37,918 bases of DNA. It comes from Fidelibacterota bacterium. Lineage in GTDB: Bacteria > Fidelibacterota > Marinisomatia > Marinisomatales > UBA1611. The first letter of the stretch is position 1; the number at the start of each line of letters is the position of its first letter. Under the pieces are notes generated by a model, which made no database searches, was not told the origin of the DNA, and saw only the letters and a list, made by a program, of their open reading frames with translations. Both the position numbers and the translations under genes were made by a program. Below are positions 18,572-27,625 of the stretch, piece by piece. The stretch spans positions 1 to 37,918 of the forward strand of contig JADHUI010000023.1 of assembly GCA_016784605.1 (NCBI GenBank), in the 5' to 3' direction.

Positions 18572-19807
18572 ATGGAACAAAATAGCGCAATCATCGTCGG
18601 TGCTGGAAATCGTGGCACCACCTACGCCAGCTATAGTTTATCATTTCCAAATGAATTGAAAATTGTGGGTGTTGCAGACCCTAATTCGGAAAAACGTGAT
18701 AAATTTATTCAGCTTTATCATCTCAACGATTCACAATGTTACGATTCTTGGGAATCAATTTTTGACCAACCAAAAATAGCCGATATTGCGATTATTACGA
18801 CACAAGATCAGATGCACATAGAGCCAACTTTGGCTGCCATGAAAAAAGGATACCATATTTTATTGGAAAAACCATTAGCAACCACAGAAAATGATTGTAT
18901 CACTTTTAATGAAAAAGCCCAAGGATATGAAAACATCATTGGCTTATGTCATGTTCTTAGATTTACATCCCATTATTTAAAAATGAAAGAATTAATTGAT
19001 TCTGGGATCATTGGTGATGTGGTGAATATTGAACATTTAGAACCTGTCAATTATTGGCATATGGCTCATTCTTATGTACGGGGAAACTGGCGACGTTTGG
19101 ATGAATCATCTCCCATGATTATAGCCAAATCTATTCATGATATTGACCTCGTAAGTTGGTTTGCAAATGCTCCTTATAAAAGTATTTATTCCATTGGTTC
19201 TCTCCGCCATTTTAAAAAAGAAAATGCACCCGAAGGAAGTACAGATAGATGCATTTCAGATTGTGCTGTTGAAAATGAATGTCCTTATTCTGCATTAAAA
19301 TTATATATGAATATGGAATTAACAGGTTGGCCTGTTTCTATTATTACGAATGATTTATCCCAAGAAGGACGAGAGAAAGCATTACGTGATGGTCCTTACG
19401 GAAGATGTGTTTATCACTGTGATAATGATGTTGTCGATCATCAAGTCGTGAGCATTGAATTCGAGAATGATATAAAAGCATCCTTTACGATGTCAGCATT
19501 TACGGATGGTGAACGACGCACACGCATCATGGGAACGATGGGTGAAATTATTGGAGATTTTAATACCATCACATTGAGCAATTTTAGGCATCAATCCAAA
19601 GAAATTGTGTGGGAAAAATCAGAAGAAGATGAAATGGGGCATGGCGGTGGGGACTTTGGACTCATGAAACAATTTCTATTAGCAGTACGAGCCCATGATC
19701 CTACTCTATTTAGTTCATCGCTTGAAGCTGCCGTGGAAAGTCATTTAATGTCTTTTAGTGCAGAGAAAAGTAGGATAGAGAAGAGAATTATTCTTTCATC
19801 TGACTAA
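18572..19807 (+). CDS. Gfo/Idh/MocA-family oxidoreductase with cysteine-rich insert
   Basis: Product of 411 residues. The N-terminal Rossmann domain has IIVGAGNRGT (residues 8-17) and the catalytic LLEKPLAT (Glu-Lys-Pro at 99-101). The C-terminal domain has AKSIHDIDLVSW with His 189. No signal peptide, so cytosolic and NAD(P)-dependent. An insert at about 220-285 carries five Cys (227, 231, 237, 279, 283) in a C-X3-C-X5-C ... C-X3-C arrangement that could hold a metal. Family members oxidise sugars and cyclitols; E. coli YjhC/NanY uses this fold on anhydro-sialic acids and GH109 enzymes use it as glycosidases, so a role on imported amino or nonulosonic sugars is possible. Transcribed alone, divergent from the PAP2 operon. 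Confidence 0.85.
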   Translation: MEQNSAIIVGAGNRGTTYASYSLSFPNELKIVGVADPNSEKRDKFIQLYHLNDSQCYDSWESIFDQPKIADIAIITTQDQMHIEPTLAAMKKGYHILLEKPLATTENDCITFNEKAQGYENIIGLCHVLRFTSHYLKMKELIDSGIIGDVVNIEHLEPVNYWHMAHSYVRGNWRRLDESSPMIIAKSIHDIDLVSWFANAPYKSIYSIGSLRHFKKENAPEGSTDRCISDCAVENECPYSALKLYMNMELTGWPVSIITNDLSQEGREKALRDGPYGRCVYHCDNDVVDHQVVSIEFENDIKASFTMSAFTDGERRTRIMGTMGEIIGDFNTITLSNFRHQSKEIVWEKSEEDEMGHGGGDFGLMKQFLLAVRAHDPTLFSSSLEAAVESHLMSFSAEKSRIEKRIILSSD

Positions 19808-19824
19808 ATTCGATTAAAATTTAA

Positions 19825-21471
19825 TTATTTAATTTTATAACCATAAATAACAGGACTCGAATCCGCGCCCCATTTATTCGCATTATAATAATCACTGGAG
19901 GCTTCAGCGCCAACAGCAATATGGATAGTTTGTCCTTTTTGCAAGATTGGCTCTCCATTCGTATTTATAAGAAACCCTTTTAATTCGACGCGCATTTCTA
20001 ATTCAGATCCATCCGGTGATAATGCAATATGAATATCTTCACTAGAACCCTCAGTATAATCATGAGTTATTGTTCGGTTACCATTTATATGTACATATTC
20101 AACTTTGTAGTTTTTTCGCTTATTTCCATTTACATCTTTGGATGAATAATATGATGGACCCAATGTTAGCATTCCATCTAATACTTCTTTTTCGGCTCCA
20201 ATGCCTGTAAAACCAAAAAATGTTTTAATAAATTTATTTCCAATAAACTCGAATTGCGCTTCACAATCATCCCCAATGGGTATTCCAAAATAACAATTAT
20301 CATCTCGCGTCGGTGGATAGCCAGTCTGTGCATTTGTATCAACATCTATATAAGTATACCAATAATATCGACCCTTATCGCCTGTCCTTCCGTGAGCGCC
20401 TACAACACGAGAATAGAAATATAAATATGTATCATCATTTGAAACTTTAAAATCTAGAATATCCGTATCGGGATTAGGAAAGAGATAAGAAATGAAGTCA
20501 CTCGCAGGATCACTTATACCTTTAATATTCCGCCACTCATCAAAATTGCCATCAATGTGCAGAGTATTATTTTGCACATCTTCAAACTCTTTTTTGGGAG
20601 CTTTATATTTCGACAAAATTAACTTGTCATTTTTCAATTTTATATTTTTATTAAAAACTCCTTCAAATACAAAAGTAATAACATGCCCAGATTCAGGTTG
20701 TGTAGCTCCGTCAATTAATAAAGGTTTGTACCCTTCTACTCGTTTAACAATCGAAGATTTATTTAATTGTCCATATGCAATTTCATATGTTTTATTATTG
20801 ATGTTAAAGTTAAGTACTACGGATTTTTTTGAATGATTAAATGATAAACTAAATTTCCCTGATTCAATGGGTAAGCCTGATTTAGAATAAAGATCGAATG
20901 GAAGAAATGTACGAGAAAACTTTTCATAATGATTATATCGACTCGGTTGAATTTGTAATAATTGACGCTCAAATGGGTCAAATAATATTTGTTCTTTTGG
21001 AATCGACAAAATTGGAAAATTTTCAGATGTTTTATTGCCATCACTTGCCCTAAAGAAGCCTTTATTATTGATTGTGCCTACAGGCTGCTCATTATATTTT
21101 GATGAATATCCACCAACAATTATGGTATTATTACTCTCATAAACTCTTCCATCCCAAATTTGTTTTACTCTATTTGTTGAAATATATGTATTACTCCTTT
21201 TTAGAGACACATCTACATTGTATGGTATTGCCAATTTATTTGGCATTTGAGTACCTGTATTGTTCGAAATATCATTTGTAGAAAAACTGACTGAAAAATA
21301 GGGCGTATATTTTATTTTTGATTCTTGTTTTTCTATTTCATGAGCTCGTAAAAATAGTTTATGAGATGGCATTCCATCTAATCCTAAATATTGTGACTTA
21401 ATTGCTTGGAAATCTTCTGAAATCAAAATAGTTGAGGTAAAAATATATAATATAAAATTATTAATACGCAA
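19825..21471 (-). CDS. Secreted protein with CBM9-like carbohydrate-binding domain
   Basis: No ATG exists near the 5' end. TTG at 21471 (with AAGGA 11 bases upstream) gives a signal peptide MRINNFILYIFTSTILIS; a TTG at 21495 would overlap the GH84 gene by 17 bases. About 548 residues. The N-terminal half is beta-rich and unrecognised. Around residues 305-548 lies a CBM9-like/DOMON-type sandwich starting LHIDGNFDEWRNI, with DFKVSNDDTYLYFYSR and TYIDVDTNAQTGYP, a pattern seen in secreted sugar-binding modules. It is last in the TonB receptor-symporter-GH84 operon, so it may bind the glycan before uptake. No T9SS tail is seen; it ends YGYKIK. The call is moderate, and the start is uncertain. Confidence 0.62.
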   Translation of the reverse strand: MRINNFILYIFTSTILISEDFQAIKSQYLGLDGMPSHKLFLRAHEIEKQESKIKYTPYFSVSFSTNDISNNTGTQMPNKLAIPYNVDVSLKRSNTYISTNRVKQIWDGRVYESNNTIIVGGYSSKYNEQPVGTINNKGFFRASDGNKTSENFPILSIPKEQILFDPFERQLLQIQPSRYNHYEKFSRTFLPFDLYSKSGLPIESGKFSLSFNHSKKSVVLNFNINNKTYEIAYGQLNKSSIVKRVEGYKPLLIDGATQPESGHVITFVFEGVFNKNIKLKNDKLILSKYKAPKKEFEDVQNNTLHIDGNFDEWRNIKGISDPASDFISYLFPNPDTDILDFKVSNDDTYLYFYSRVVGAHGRTGDKGRYYWYTYIDVDTNAQTGYPPTRDDNCYFGIPIGDDCEAQFEFIGNKFIKTFFGFTGIGAEKEVLDGMLTLGPSYYSSKDVNGNKRKNYKVEYVHINGNRTITHDYTEGSSEDIHIALSPDGSELEMRVELKGFLINTNGEPILQKGQTIHIAVGAEASSDYYNANKWGADSSPVIYGYKIK

Positions 21472-21478
21472 AATGGTA

Positions 21479-22771
21479 CTAATCCTTGTGAACAATTTTT
21501 TGAATATCGTATAAAATCCCTTGTCGTCTCGGGACTAATTCTGGTGAAATAAATTCACCCTTACTTGATTGTTTCCATTCAATCCATTTGGATACAAATT
21601 CTGTTTCTTCTCGTAATTCCCATAATGGTAAATAAAAATCATATAATAAATCGCGATTCGTCGTTGCCATTAATTTTTCACATAATGAATTCAATGTTTT
21701 TTCGAAGGATTTGAAAGTATTACAATGTGAATCCCATTCTTCAGGTGGATGATTCATAATGAATTGAATACTTTCAACCATTTGAATCCCTATATCCCCC
21801 ATGCTTCCCGGCGCATAAAAACAATCCCCCAATAATTGGATTTCTTCTTCAGATATATTTGTATTTCCAAAATATTGAATCCATTCGTTGGATGATTCAG
21901 TATAAGCTTGCTTTGGGCACCAATCAGTTTCCGTTATTTGATACTGACTCAATGTTCGCAATGGATTATAATTTGCCCAAAATTGGCAATTTGGGTTACT
22001 AAGGATACCTGATAATTCGTCTTTTAATTCCAATGATCTACCCATGTAAGGACCAAAAAATATTTGTCGAATATCGTAATCATTTGCATGAAGGTTATCC
22101 CAAAGGATAGGCTTCCTTTTTATGACCCTTCTAAGCTCTTTAATAGATTCAACCGATATATCTTTAGATACCACTTCAGGACCTGTCCAGAAGAATCCAA
22201 TATTTGAGTTTAATTGATCGCCTAACTCTATTAAATATTTATTTCCCGAAACATCATAATTTGCCATTTGTCCGCAATAGACCGTGGGACAAAATAAAAT
22301 ATTTGAATCTGAAAAATAATCAAAAAGTCGGTTGGTAATATTTGCCTGTGCTTCAGCAAAGGATGAATATACTTGTTCATCCTTATCAGATAACTTTGAC
22401 GGAATATCGTCAAATAGTATCGCAAATTGTTGACATCCAATATTTTGGATTTGTTCAATTTTATCAACTAATCGATTCCATTCATATTCACTGGAATAAG
22501 TAATATCTAAACCGGGTGCAATACTATAAATAAAGCCCAATTCGTTTTTTTGGCATGATTGTATTAATTCTTTTAATTCATTGAGATTATTATTTGGATA
22601 TAAATCTCTCCATTGACTTCGATGGTATAAATCATCTTTGGGGGCATACATATAGGTATTCATGCCATCCCAGTCTTTTAACCACTGAAATAATTGAAGA
22701 CGCTGATCTTGTCTCCAAGGGCGGCCGTAAAATCCTTCTAACGCACCACAAATAAATGGTTTTTCTGCCAT
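21479..22771 (-). CDS. GH84 beta-N-acetylglucosaminidase, eukaryotic O-GlcNAcase-like, cytosolic
   Basis: Product of 430 residues with no signal peptide; the catalytic domain begins at residue 7. Motifs match the catalytic domain of human OGA as I recall it: LEGFYGRPW (11-19), YMYAPKDDLYHR (40-51), FIYSIAPGLDI (80-90), the catalytic pair in LFDDI (Asp 121-122), LFCPTVYCG, FFWTGPEVVSK, ILWDNLHANDYD (222-233) and a GPYMGRS loop. GH84 enzymes remove beta-linked GlcNAc by substrate-assisted catalysis using the N-acetyl group. The C-terminal part (about 300-430) is helical like the OGA stalk, and no HAT-like domain is fused. ATG follows the stop of the small membrane gene directly (TAG-ATG). Probably acts in the cytosol on GlcNAc conjugates imported by the operon's symporter, or on O-GlcNAc proteins. 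Confidence 0.92.
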   Translation of the reverse strand: MAEKPFICGALEGFYGRPWRQDQRLQLFQWLKDWDGMNTYMYAPKDDLYHRSQWRDLYPNNNLNELKELIQSCQKNELGFIYSIAPGLDITYSSEYEWNRLVDKIEQIQNIGCQQFAILFDDIPSKLSDKDEQVYSSFAEAQANITNRLFDYFSDSNILFCPTVYCGQMANYDVSGNKYLIELGDQLNSNIGFFWTGPEVVSKDISVESIKELRRVIKRKPILWDNLHANDYDIRQIFFGPYMGRSLELKDELSGILSNPNCQFWANYNPLRTLSQYQITETDWCPKQAYTESSNEWIQYFGNTNISEEEIQLLGDCFYAPGSMGDIGIQMVESIQFIMNHPPEEWDSHCNTFKSFEKTLNSLCEKLMATTNRDLLYDFYLPLWELREETEFVSKWIEWKQSSKGEFISPELVPRRQGILYDIQKIVHKD

Positions 22772-23047
22772 CTAAAAAACCAAATAAATCACAACAATTG
22801 TTGCTAATGAGAATAAAGCAAAAGGCCGTAAATGAACTATTTTACCATTATCCAAAGCTAATGTGACTTCATTTTCAGGCAATTTTATAATCCAGTAGAT
22901 CAATAATATGAAGTAGGCAATAAATATTCCTTTTGCAACTCCCAAAGGAATAGCCAACACCCAACCACGCATTAAATCTCCTATTCCACGAAATAAATTT
23001 GCAATTGTGTCTGCTAAAGCAGTTGATGTTAATAGGACATTATTCAT
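22772..23047 (-). CDS. Small two-helix membrane protein, putative symporter partner
   Basis: Product of 91 residues: an amphipathic N-terminal segment (about 10-27), a transmembrane helix (about 29-55, ending YWIIKL), a short polar link with ENEVTLALDNGKIVHLRP, and a second helix to the end (residues 77-91). The family is not recognised. Its ATG overlaps the symporter stop by 8 bases and its stop abuts the GH84 ATG, so translation is tightly coupled. Small membrane subunits accompany some SSS transporters (for example DUF485 with ActP, DUF997 with PanF), and this may be a comparable accessory subunit. Confidence 0.65.
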   Translation of the reverse strand: MNNVLLTSTALADTIANLFRGIGDLMRGWVLAIPLGVAKGIFIAYFILLIYWIIKLPENEVTLALDNGKIVHLRPFALFSLATIVVIYLVF

Positions 23048-24812
23048 AACGGTAAACCAATCCTTTCAATTTTGATTCTGGTTCTGGGGGTGTATTCAAA
23101 CTCACTACAACTAATATAACAATTGATAAAACAAATGACCACCAAGCGACATATAAAAATGGCTCAGAAACTTGAAATAATGGAACAGATGCATTGCTAT
23201 TTACCCACATGAGAGTTCCAGCAAAAATAACACCCGAGATTAACGATACAAGAGCCGCTTTCCCTGTAGCGCGTTTCCATAACATACCAACGGCTATAAT
23301 GGCTAAACTAGGACCTTGAAATAAAGAAAGTATCGTTTGGCTTAAATCATAAATACTTTCAAATCGTGTCGCGAATTGTGCAAAGAAAATAGCAATCGCA
23401 AGCATTACTCCCGTAATCCATCTTCCAACAACCAGCAAATCTCCAGGAGAAGCATTTGGTTTTATAAATTTCTGATATACATCCTTTGTCCAAATCGTTG
23501 CACCTGAATTCAATGCAGAATCGACGGAAGACATGAGTCCTGCCAAAAAGGCTGCAAAAAAGAGACCTAATGCACCTGTTGGAAGTATATCTTTCACTAA
23601 GATAGCCATTGCTTTGTCAGCATCCGTTATATTTGGATCATGAGCTAATGCAATAATTCCGGGAATAACCATGGCAAATGGAATTAGAATTTTAAGAAAG
23701 GAACCAAATACGTATGATGCTTTTGCATCTGCTTCTGATTTAGCTCCTAATGTTCGCTGAACCATATTTTGATTTCCAAACCAATACGCATTCGCTAAAA
23801 CCAACCCAAGACCTAAAAAGATGCCTGACCATGGATGTGGCGTTGCTGTATCCACGGACAAAATAAGGTCAAAATGATCTTGTGCTCTGGGCCCTAATGA
23901 TCGAATAATGGATACAAATTCACTCACTCCACCCAAACGATATATTCCAAAAAATAAAACAAATAAAGATCCGCCTAACATTACAATGCATTGAAGTACA
24001 TCTGTATAAACAACTGCTTTTAAACCGCCGAATAGCGTATAAGTACCAATCAAGACACTCATTATAATAATGGAATACATGAGTGTCCATGTAGGCGGTC
24101 GAGCCTTATGCATCATGGACTCACCCCAATCAGGTGTAATCTCATTTTCATTAAATGACACAATAGCACTTTCGCTCGACAAAGCACCACTCCAATCTTG
24201 ATGGATTAAAACTAAATTCGGATCTTTATCATCAATCACTTTTTGAATTTGACCGTAATCTGATAGAAAAACAAAATCATGCGTTTTGCCTGCACCTGTC
24301 GCATCAACCACTTGTTCCCGAACAGATTGAGATTCTGTGACAACGATAATTTTTGGATTTAAATCGAGTAACAGATTAAACATAAGTGCTGTTGCGTATA
24401 AAGTAACACCTAAACCAAATGCTGTTACAACACCCCAAATCACGGCTGAAATGGTTCGAACACTTTGATTATATCTGGCTCCCAACCATTCTGGAATTGT
24501 ACTCACTTTTGATTTCCAGAACATGGGAATAAATAAAAATGCACCCACAATCATGACTGGAACACTCCCCAGCCAATCATAATTACCAAGAACGATTCCA
24601 TATAAGTACGCTGCACCGGCGATGCCTACCATATCAACCGCACCAATATCCGTTACAACTAATGACATACCAATGGCCCACCAAGGTAAAGATCGTCCTG
24701 CGAGAAAATAATCATCCCCTGACTTCATTTTCCGACCAATATACATGCCAAATAACACTGTACCAATGAGATAAATAATAATGATAAAATAATCAATTCC
24801 GCCGAGAGCCAT
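23040..24812 (-). CDS. Sodium:solute symporter (SSS family) with large hydrophilic insert
   Basis: Product of 590 residues. SSS hallmarks: DYFLAGRSLPWWAIGMSL (residues 34-51), IPEWLGARYN, LFGGLKAVVYTDVLQ (260-274), and AAFLAGLMSSVDSALNSGAT with Asp/Ser residues of the Na2-type site region. Between the helix ending near 150 and the next at about 243 there is an unusual insert of about 90 hydrophilic residues with a beta-alpha-beta look (PKIIVVTESQSV, then DPNLVLIHQDW). AAGGA lies 6 to 7 bases before the ATG. Located between a TonB receptor and the small membrane protein plus GH84, it is likely the inner-membrane importer for the same substrate, probably a GlcNAc-containing sugar. Confidence 0.88.
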   Translation of the reverse strand: MALGGIDYFIIIIYLIGTVLFGMYIGRKMKSGDDYFLAGRSLPWWAIGMSLVVTDIGAVDMVGIAGAAYLYGIVLGNYDWLGSVPVMIVGAFLFIPMFWKSKVSTIPEWLGARYNQSVRTISAVIWGVVTAFGLGVTLYATALMFNLLLDLNPKIIVVTESQSVREQVVDATGAGKTHDFVFLSDYGQIQKVIDDKDPNLVLIHQDWSGALSSESAIVSFNENEITPDWGESMMHKARPPTWTLMYSIIIMSVLIGTYTLFGGLKAVVYTDVLQCIVMLGGSLFVLFFGIYRLGGVSEFVSIIRSLGPRAQDHFDLILSVDTATPHPWSGIFLGLGLVLANAYWFGNQNMVQRTLGAKSEADAKASYVFGSFLKILIPFAMVIPGIIALAHDPNITDADKAMAILVKDILPTGALGLFFAAFLAGLMSSVDSALNSGATIWTKDVYQKFIKPNASPGDLLVVGRWITGVMLAIAIFFAQFATRFESIYDLSQTILSLFQGPSLAIIAVGMLWKRATGKAALVSLISGVIFAGTLMWVNSNASVPLFQVSEPFLYVAWWSFVLSIVILVVVSLNTPPEPESKLKGLVYRYE

Positions 24813-24866
24813 AATAGTCCTTTTCTATGTAATATGTATTTATATAGTGTGTAAGTCTAATTGAAT

Positions 24867-27446
24867 TTACATGCTGTGTGAGATTCGAATTCCTAATAAT
24901 CGAGGTTGACCCCATAATTGCTCAACAAATCCCATATATCCGTTAATCCCCTGCTCAACAATATATTCTGTATTGAATAAATTTTCTCCCCAAAAAGAAA
25001 TATCCCACTTTTCACCCGCAATGCCAACATGGCCATTTACCAAAGTTCGTGCATCATCTCTGAGTAAATTCGCATCTTTATCCGTAGTCAGTTGAGATAA
25101 TTTTTCGTCTAAAAAATTACTCCGCAATTGCGATATAAACATCAAATTTGCATTAATGGGTACTCTGAAGTCGGCAACAATACTCCATGTGCGTTTCGGA
25201 TACATACTAATATGCACTCCCGAAAAATTATTATCTTCATCAATAAATGCCTCACCCGAATCATATTGGCCATTCCCATTTTCATCCGTAAATGATTCTC
25301 CTTCATCCCAATTACCGTTAAAATATCCGTCGTGAAATTCATTAAAGATCGCTTCTGTTTGGCCGTACCCTCCTGTTAAGGTAAGTGCTTTATTTAATAA
25401 TCGTGCTGAAAAATCAATTTCAAACCCTGAAACAGTGGATGATCCAGCGTTGCTAATCGAATACCCTTCAAATAAATCTTGGAATTGACTTACCTGCATA
25501 TCTTCATATTCCATCCGATAAATGGCTGAGTTGATGAAAAGAGTATTGGATTGATTTCCCAATTTAAACCCAGCTTCATAATTGATTATTTGCTCAGGCT
25601 TAAAGGGTTCTGTAACCGATTCTACACTCGAAATATAATCTGCATTAAACCCACCACTTTTATATCCTTTTGAAATAGTTCCAAATAGGTTGAAATCAGG
25701 TGATAATTCATATTTTACATTAATTGTTGGTGTTATGGCACTCCATGTTTTTGTACTATCAAAATAGCTATCAGGAATACCATCACCAGATGTATCTTCT
25801 GGAAAAGTGATATATCCAAATGAGGGGATTCCAACTTGTCTATATTTAAACCGCATTTTATCCATAGTATATCGGGCACCTAAGGTAAATGTCAATTTAT
25901 CAGAAACTTGTATATCCGTTGAGCCATAAATACCGACACTTGCTGTGTTGCCACCTCCTTCTGGAGCTACAACTTGATCTGTATAATTTTTAGCTATAAA
26001 CATGGGAATACCCGTTGCAAAATGGAAAAAATATGGTTGGGGATACACGGGTCCACTTAAATAATGATATAAATTGTAATAGAACAGTCCAGCGAGCCAA
26101 GAAACTTTTTTATTGTCAGTTGACAACATTCGGAGTTCAACCATCGTTTGATCTCCTTGATTATCCCAATCGCCGTTTAAGATTTTAATCCCTGTATGGT
26201 CTTCATCATTAAACCATGATACATCAGATGTTCGTTGAGAAACTAAACCCACAATCGAAAATCCATCATTTATTTTATAATTCATATTAAACGTTGCACC
26301 TGTTAGTCGCCTATTTAAATATCCAGTTGTATCATTATTATAGGAATATATTCCATCATCTGTTACATCAACAGAATCTATAGCATAATAAAGAGAATCT
26401 AACGGCTTCCCATTATAACTTGGACTTCCACTATCCATCCGCCAATCAGAAATATGTCCGCCAACCTTATTTAAATCTTCCTTATAGTAATCCAAGCTTA
26501 AGTCTAAAGTTAGTTTAGATGTAGGAATCGCTCTAATAGCCCAACGAATTCCAGAATTATTTTTAAACTTTTCCTGACTTTGGTTATAGGCATTTGTTAA
26601 ATAGCCATCATAGTTGAAATCATATCCGGATAACCTTGTAAATATTTTATCGCTGAGCCGTCGATTGATGGTTAGCCGTGTTTTTTGATATCCATTTTCA
26701 CCCGCTTCAACTAATACACTAAGGGCATGGGAAGGACCTGGTTTTGCTGAAATCATATTTATAGCACCCGATATCGTATTTCTTCCAAATAAGGTTCCTT
26801 GAGGACCGCGCAAAAATTCGACACTTTTAATATCTACCATATCTGTAGCAATAAATTCAGGACGACCCATAATGACGCCATCTAAATAAACACCTTCAGC
26901 GGATGACATGCCCGGATTTCGGGCTCCACCGGTAATCCCACGAATATTAAAAGATAAAGCTGTTTGCTCTTCAACTGTAAAAATATTTGGTACGACTGCT
27001 GTTAAATCTTCTAAGGATGATGCGCCCATTTCACGAATCATATTTTCGCTTATGGCTACCATGGAGACAGGAACATCTTTGATGGATTCTTCCCTTCTTC
27101 GAGCAATAACTGTTACTTCTTTTCCAAATAAATCTTTTTGCACCAAAGTGACCACTATTCCAGTTAAAATATCCTCATTAACGAAGTTGATGGATTTAGT
27201 CTTATACCCGATATAACTAACCATAATTTGAAAATCATTAATAGGTTTCTGAGCAAATGAAAAATGCCCATTTTCATCTGTAGCCATTCCCATATCTTCT
27301 TCAACAATAATAACATTTGCACCAATAAGTGCATTGCCAGCACCATCTTGAACGATACCCGATATTTCTTGAGATAACAAATGTGAGCTCAAAAAAGTAA
27401 AAATTATTATGATTGATTGAAATATTTTCCTTGAGGCATTTCTCAT
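24867..27446 (-). CDS. TonB-dependent receptor (FecA/sphingomonad-like plug)
   Basis: Product of 859 residues. Signal peptide about 1-25; CarboxypepD_reg-like domain about 27-108 (GIVQDGAGNALIGANV, GHFSF); plug about 115-235, with EESIKDVPVSMVAIS and the RGPQGTLFGRNTISGAIN signature typical of proteobacterial-style receptors rather than SusC. The barrel fills the rest and ends LLGIRISHSM. An extracellular-type loop near 705-740 contains DENGNGQYDSGE and DEDNNFSG, resembling EF-hand or dockerin calcium loops. First gene of the reverse operon; AGGATG lies 8 bases before the ATG. It probably brings the operon's glycan across the outer membrane. No SusD partner is present. Confidence 0.9.
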   Translation of the reverse strand: MRNASRKIFQSIIIIFTFLSSHLLSQEISGIVQDGAGNALIGANVIIVEEDMGMATDENGHFSFAQKPINDFQIMVSYIGYKTKSINFVNEDILTGIVVTLVQKDLFGKEVTVIARRREESIKDVPVSMVAISENMIREMGASSLEDLTAVVPNIFTVEEQTALSFNIRGITGGARNPGMSSAEGVYLDGVIMGRPEFIATDMVDIKSVEFLRGPQGTLFGRNTISGAINMISAKPGPSHALSVLVEAGENGYQKTRLTINRRLSDKIFTRLSGYDFNYDGYLTNAYNQSQEKFKNNSGIRWAIRAIPTSKLTLDLSLDYYKEDLNKVGGHISDWRMDSGSPSYNGKPLDSLYYAIDSVDVTDDGIYSYNNDTTGYLNRRLTGATFNMNYKINDGFSIVGLVSQRTSDVSWFNDEDHTGIKILNGDWDNQGDQTMVELRMLSTDNKKVSWLAGLFYYNLYHYLSGPVYPQPYFFHFATGIPMFIAKNYTDQVVAPEGGGNTASVGIYGSTDIQVSDKLTFTLGARYTMDKMRFKYRQVGIPSFGYITFPEDTSGDGIPDSYFDSTKTWSAITPTINVKYELSPDFNLFGTISKGYKSGGFNADYISSVESVTEPFKPEQIINYEAGFKLGNQSNTLFINSAIYRMEYEDMQVSQFQDLFEGYSISNAGSSTVSGFEIDFSARLLNKALTLTGGYGQTEAIFNEFHDGYFNGNWDEGESFTDENGNGQYDSGEAFIDEDNNFSGVHISMYPKRTWSIVADFRVPINANLMFISQLRSNFLDEKLSQLTTDKDANLLRDDARTLVNGHVGIAGEKWDISFWGENLFNTEYIVEQGINGYMGFVEQLWGQPRLLGIRISHSM

Positions 27447-27625
27447 ATTCTACATCCTGTCCCTGATTTTAGGTTTAGTCTTATAAGAGAAAATAGACAG
27501 ATTTGTTCTACACCTTCAACTCTATTTTATTATAAAGTTGTCCTATTTTCTTGTTTGTTGTTGACACTAGCATATATTAAAATTGAATCCTTTTTTAACA
27601 TCCAACGAAAGACACATAAAATAAT
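27447..27625. promoter_or_regulatory. Divergent promoter region of the two glycan operons
   Basis: A 179-base gene-free stretch between the reverse TonB receptor operon and the forward propeller/sialidase operon. It contains a perfect 10-base palindrome TCTTATAAGA at 27479-27488. On the forward strand TTGTTT (27551-27556) and TATATT (27573-27578), 16 bases apart, form a weak sigma70-like pair. Which elements are used cannot be told by eye. Confidence 0.4.

Noticed and set aside
19815-19837. TAAAATT/AATTTTA hairpin between the convergent Gfo/Idh and CBM9-like genes
   Set aside because: The arms are made only of A and T, overlap the stop codon region and lack a G/C core, so chance in AT-rich DNA is the simpler explanation.
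20492-20836. A 114-codon plus-strand frame opposite the CBM9-like gene
   Set aside because: It lies wholly antisense to a better-supported coding frame in an operon, shows no signal or domain, and reads like the mirror of an AT-rich coding sequence.
27561-27578. TTGACA followed closely by TATATT as a promoter
   Set aside because: The two boxes are only 6 bases apart, too close for a -35/-10 pair; a better-spaced weak pair is given in the region entry.
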